Part shown: piece by piece, positions 15,133-18,277 of the stretch
Numbering within the stretch: the first letter of the stretch is position 1
Layout: every line of letters starts with the position of its first letter
Assembly: GCA_036340215.1 (NCBI GenBank)
Contig: JAYYZF010000079.1
Coordinates: forward strand, 1-18,277
From: JABJPE01 sp036340215
GTDB taxonomy: Bacteria; Pseudomonadota; Gammaproteobacteria; Comchoanobacterales; Comchoanobacteraceae
DNA length: 18,277 nucleotides
Direction: 5' to 3'
Made by a program: the position numbers and the translations under genes
Notes under the pieces: generated by a model
Told to the model about the DNA's origin: nothing
Database searches by the model: none
What the model saw: the letters and a program-made list of their open reading frames with translations, nothing else

Positions 15133-15234
15133 TAGAGTATGTATAATATTGATGCACAACCCAATCTTGCACCTAATTAAGCAAAAAACAATATCTTTTT
15201 TACGTTAAAGCCAACTTTCAAAGACGATTTCAGC

Positions 15235-15915
15235 CTAAGACACAGCAGCACCACTTGAGTATCTCATATCAAATGATTTTGGGACAATACCATTTCTTTG
15301 CTTCACAACAGCTGGATAGTAATAACTAAATCTTGCAAAAAGTGAGTTAAAGTCCCCCCTACCTAGACGAACCGTCAACCCTCCAACAAAGCCTATATCC
15401 CAACCAAAACCTACTTTGTATCTGAAAAAAGAAACATTCTGTGGCAAGGATTCCACTTTTTTCAAGCCTTCTCTCAAGACTAGGAAAGCTTGAAAAGCAT
15501 AGTTTAGGTCATTTTCTTCGACCTCCATGGTTGGCAAATTGTCATAAGCTGCAACATCAGGCGGAGAAAATATTGCTCCCTTCAAACTGAGAAGTTTAGC
15601 TTTACCAAAACGTGCTACAGGAATCTTTTCAACTAAATGAATATGTACTTTATCAGGGAAAACTCGTGAAATTTTTACATCTTCTACCCATTCTAATGAA
15701 GACAGCTCATTTTTCAAACCCACTATGTCAAGATGAATCCAACCCTGATCTAAGTAGCTATTTACTATTCCGCCAACCTCGGCTTCACTGATATTTTCCC
15801 CTACTTTGTCGATATCAACTGCACCAATATCCCATTGCATTTGATTTGCATAATTATAACCAAGTATCAGCACCAGCATAGCCAGGGCTAATTTTAATAT
15901 ATTTCTTATCAGCAT
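15235..15915 (-). CDS. ftsQ: Cell division protein FtsQ (shortened at both ends)
   Basis: FtsQ is a bitopic divisome protein that recruits FtsB and FtsL in the periplasm. The 226 residues hold a membrane helix (about 4-20), a POTRA domain (about 29-98, ending WVEDVKISRVFPDKVHIHLVEKIPVARF) and the C-terminal beta domain ending FDMRYSSGAAVS. E. coli FtsQ has 276 residues. The cytoplasmic tail here is only a few residues, and an in-frame stop just upstream rules out an extension. At the other end, RYSSGAAVS is followed by TAG, where E. coli has RYDSGAAVGW; that Trp (W256) is part of the FtsB contact. Nine further in-frame codons follow before TAA at 15207-15205. AAGAG precedes the ATG. Upstream, ddl and murB/murC are replaced by divergent uvrD. 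Confidence 0.92.
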   Translation of the reverse strand: MLIRNILKLALAMLVLILGYNYANQMQWDIGAVDIDKVGENISEAEVGGIVNSYLDQGWIHLDIVGLKNELSSLEWVEDVKISRVFPDKVHIHLVEKIPVARFGKAKLLSLKGAIFSPPDVAAYDNLPTMEVEENDLNYAFQAFLVLREGLKKVESLPQNVSFFRYKVGFGWDIGFVGGLTVRLGRGDFNSLFARFSYYYPAVVKQRNGIVPKSFDMRYSSGAAVS

Positions 15916-15994
15916 AGACTAAGCTCTTTTTAAAAAACTAAAACTAGACGTGTAATTAAGACTCACACAAAGGCCAAGGCAAGTAAAATATTCC

Positions 15995-16024
15995 ATTACA
16001 CACTCATGTACTATATACTATCAA
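15995..16024 (-). promoter_or_regulatory. Candidate sigma-70 promoter for ftsQ
   Basis: On the minus strand, TTGATA (16024-16019) and TGTAAT (16000-15995) are 18 bases apart; each matches consensus at 5 of 6 positions. It lies about 80 bases before the ftsQ ATG in the divergent ftsQ-uvrD gap. A local promoter is expected here because the usual upstream genes ddl and murB/murC are absent. Confidence 0.45.
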
Positions 16025-16074
16025 TTTTTAAATTTCGTACAAGTAATTATGAATATATAGGATAAGGAACGACT

Positions 16075-18277
16075 ATGAGTAATCTCACATCAACATTAAA
16101 CGACCGTCAGTTGGAAGCGGTTACTACAGGAAATGAGAATAGCTTAGTGATAGCTGGAGCAGGAAGCGGTAAAACCAAAGTCTTGATCCATAGAATTGCC
16201 TATATACTTGAAAATTTCCCGGTATCAACTTTTAATATTCTTGCTGTAACATTCACCAACAAAGCTGCCAACGAAATGAAAGAAAGAGTAGAAGGAATGC
16301 TTAATACAGCAATTGGAGGAATGTGGATAGGTACTTTTCATGGCTTATGTCACCGGATGTTACGACAGCATTTCAATGAAGCAAATCTCCCCGAAGATTT
16401 TCAGATAATAGATCAAGATGATCAAAACAAAATAATAAAAAAAATTCATATCGTGATGGGCCTTGATGAGACAAAGTGGCCCCCTAAAAAATCAGTTTCT
16501 TATATAAACTCAAAAAAAGAAAATGGCCTTGAGAGCAAAGACATAATCGTAGAAAATAACCCAACAGAAAGTGTTCTTCTTAGCGTTTATAAAAACTATG
16601 AATCACAATGTAGAATCAGTGGGTTAATTGACTTCTCTGACCTACTGCTAAAAACTTACAAGATGCTTATGGCACATGATTTTTTAAGACATAGTTATAG
16701 AGATAGATTCAAATTTATCTTAGTAGACGAGTTCCAAGATATAAACAATATACAGTATTTATGGTTGAAATGTATTGCTGGTATTGTTGACAGTAATAAA
16801 GAAACGAATGCTGTTATGGTTGTAGGTGATGATGATCAGTCTATATACAGTTGGCGTGGGGCTGAAATAGCACATATACTAAGCTTTTCGAAAGAGTTTC
16901 CGGCAGTTAAAACGATTAGGCTTGAGCAAAATTATCGCTCAACAGGTAATATTCTTGAAGCCGCAAATGCCGTAATTGCAAAAAATGATGGGAGACTTGG
17001 AAAGTCACTATGGACTTCTGGTGAGCGTGGCGCCCCCATATACCTATACCATAGCAGCAACGATATTGACGAAGCAACTTTCATAGCAAACCAGATTCTT
17101 GCGTGGCAACAGAATGGTAGATCAACCAAAGAAGTAGCGGTACTTTATCGCTCAAACGCCCAATCTAGAATAATAGAGGAAATTTTTAATAGAAATCAGA
17201 TTGCATATCGTATTTACGGAGGCCTTAGATTTTTTGATAGAGCCGAAATTAAAGACGCATTAAGCTATATGCGCATTGTTGCAAACCAAGATGATAATGC
17301 AGCATTTGATAGAGTCATAAATCAACCAGCACGAGGGATTGGCAAACAGACGTTACAGAATATTCGCGACCATGCTAATAGCCAAGGAATATCCCTCTAT
17401 AAAGCCGCACAACAAATGACAAGTAATAGTAGTCTCTCAGCAAGAGCGTGTAGCGCCGTTATTGGGTTTCTTGATTTGATAACTTCAATTAGAAACGAGA
17501 TAGAAGACAAATCGCTTGGAGAAGCCGCTAGTATAATCATAGAAAGAAGTAAGCTTCCCGAGTTCTACTTACAAGATAAGAAAGAACAAGGTCAGACAAA
17601 ACTAGAAAACTTGGAAGAACTTGTAAACGCAGCCCAGATATACAAAAATCCAGATATAGGGGAGCAGAATGACAACCCAAGTTTATCTGAATTTCTCGCA
17701 CACAGCATCCTAGCAACTGACACGCGAGAAAGCAATAAAAATAATCCTAACGCTGTTGACTTGATGACTCTGCACTCAGCAAAAGGCTTGGAATATAGCC
17801 TGGTATTCCTCGCGGGCCTTGAAGAAGGTTTATTTCCTCATAAAATGTCAATCTTAGATGGAAATAGACTGGAGGAAGAAAGGAGACTTTGCTACGTTGG
17901 GATAACTAGAGCAAGAGAAAAACTCTGTATAACCCATGCTGCAACAAGAAGATTACATGGCAGTGAAAGCTATCAAACTGCGTCACGTTTTCTCTATGAA
18001 ATACCACCAGCCCTAATACAAGAGATAAAGGCAAAAGGATATAACGAGCAACAGAGAAGATCAGAAAACACATGGTCGAAAAGTAAATATGAATCTCATG
18101 ATGATAGAAATTACTCTAAACCAAAAAGAGTTACTGACAATGGAAATGATAGTAATTGTTACCGCTTAGGACAAAGGGTAAGCCATGCTAAGTTTGGGAG
18201 TGGAGTCGTTCTTAATTACGAAGGAGATAAGAATAATGGTAGAGTACAAATCAAGTTTAAAAATCACGGTTCAAAAT
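16075..18277 (+). CDS. uvrD: DNA helicase II UvrD (runs off the window)
   Basis: UvrD is an SF1A 3'-5' DNA helicase that unwinds incised strands in nucleotide excision repair and mismatch repair. About 734 codons are open with no stop. Motifs are Walker A AGAGSGKT (27-34), motif Ia VTFTNKAA, Walker B VDEFQD (217-222), GDDDQSIYSWRGA (from 251), LEQNYRST, TLHSAKGLE and YVGITRARE (from about 607). The C-terminal Tudor-like segment GQRVSHAKFGSG, which contacts RNA polymerase, is present near the end. This segment and the WPPKKSV and NNIQYLW details favour UvrD over Rep or PcrA. By comparison with E. coli (720 aa), only some 10-20 residues are missing. AAGGA precedes the ATG. The gene is divergent from ftsQ, and I found no LexA-type box in the 159-base gap. 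Confidence 0.96.
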   Translation, partial: MSNLTSTLNDRQLEAVTTGNENSLVIAGAGSGKTKVLIHRIAYILENFPVSTFNILAVTFTNKAANEMKERVEGMLNTAIGGMWIGTFHGLCHRMLRQHFNEANLPEDFQIIDQDDQNKIIKKIHIVMGLDETKWPPKKSVSYINSKKENGLESKDIIVENNPTESVLLSVYKNYESQCRISGLIDFSDLLLKTYKMLMAHDFLRHSYRDRFKFILVDEFQDINNIQYLWLKCIAGIVDSNKETNAVMVVGDDDQSIYSWRGAEIAHILSFSKEFPAVKTIRLEQNYRSTGNILEAANAVIAKNDGRLGKSLWTSGERGAPIYLYHSSNDIDEATFIANQILAWQQNGRSTKEVAVLYRSNAQSRIIEEIFNRNQIAYRIYGGLRFFDRAEIKDALSYMRIVANQDDNAAFDRVINQPARGIGKQTLQNIRDHANSQGISLYKAAQQMTSNSSLSARACSAVIGFLDLITSIRNEIEDKSLGEAASIIIERSKLPEFYLQDKKEQGQTKLENLEELVNAAQIYKNPDIGEQNDNPSLSEFLAHSILATDTRESNKNNPNAVDLMTLHSAKGLEYSLVFLAGLEEGLFPHKMSILDGNRLEEERRLCYVGITRAREKLCITHAATRRLHGSESYQTASRFLYEIPPALIQEIKAKGYNEQQRRSENTWSKSKYESHDDRNYSKPKRVTDNGNDSNCYRLGQRVSHAKFGSGVVLNYEGDKNNGRVQIKFKNHGSK

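Larger units (their letters stand above)
14979..15234. other. Gene-free gap between ftsQ and ftsA
   Basis: This 256-base stretch holds no supported gene. On the minus strand it contains a short continuation of the ftsQ frame past its stop (15208-15234), a weak candidate promoter and an inverted repeat next to ftsA. In most gammaproteobacteria ftsQ and ftsA abut or overlap, so the gap is unusual. It may have arisen by insertion or by decay of coding sequence, or it may house an ftsA-ftsZ promoter. Confidence 0.6.

Noticed and set aside
15916..16074. LexA box controlling uvrD
   Set aside because: No CTGT-N8-ACAG-like sequence could be found in the divergent gap.
1..18277. tRNA, rRNA, CRISPR array, insertion sequence or integrase
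   Set aside because: I looked for tRNA arms, regular repeats, transposase motifs and terminal inverted repeats, and saw none.

Overview
The window is a very AT-rich bacterial chromosome segment. Its gene order is the gammaproteobacterial block known from E. coli and from Coxiella and Legionella: ftsQ-ftsA-ftsZ-lpxC-(dciA)-secA-(mutT)-yacG-zapD-coaE-(pilD/guaC)-pilC-pilB-pilin. LpxC implies a Gram-negative outer membrane. ZapD, YacG and the DUF4389 protein point to Gammaproteobacteria. The low GC, the large ankyrin-repeat protein and the missing block members suggest a host-associated lineage, possibly near Legionellales. That placement is inference.

Region 1 (1-7000, + strand, most AT-rich). 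A 593-residue ankyrin-repeat protein is followed by a small type IV pilus cluster: a PpdD-like pilin, a short PilB/GspE-type ATPase and a PilC/GspF-type membrane protein. Next come coaE, zapD, yacG and a DUF4389 membrane protein. No prepilin peptidase (pilD) is present.

Region 2 (7100-10950, - strand). secA is followed by a gene with its own well-formed promoter, in the place usually held by mutT. That gene encodes a secreted-type protein with the layout of a prokaryotic ionotropic glutamate receptor: signal peptide, ligand-binding lobe S1, M1, pore loop, M2, S2. It lacks the TVGYG potassium filter of GluR0-type channels and has no visible ligand-binding arginine. This is the most unusual gene in the window.

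Region 3 (11098-15915). A dciA-like gene (+) is divergent from secA and meets lpxC (-) tail to tail. The division and envelope genes ftsQ, ftsA, ftsZ and lpxC run leftward. ftsQ and ftsA are separated by about 256 bases. FtsQ stops at an amber codon exactly where related proteins have a conserved tryptophan used for FtsB binding. ddl, murB and murC are not upstream of ftsQ.

Region 4 (16075-end, + strand). uvrD is divergent from ftsQ and lacks only its last residues because the window ends.

Functionally, the window combines septum assembly (FtsQ, FtsA, FtsZ, ZapD), lipid A commitment (LpxC), protein export (SecA), helicase loading (DciA), coenzyme A synthesis (CoaE), gyrase inhibition (YacG), DNA repair (UvrD) and a stripped-down pilus system. 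It also has two accessory genes, the ankyrin protein and the receptor-channel. I saw no tRNA, rRNA, insertion sequence, CRISPR array or clear intrinsic terminator.
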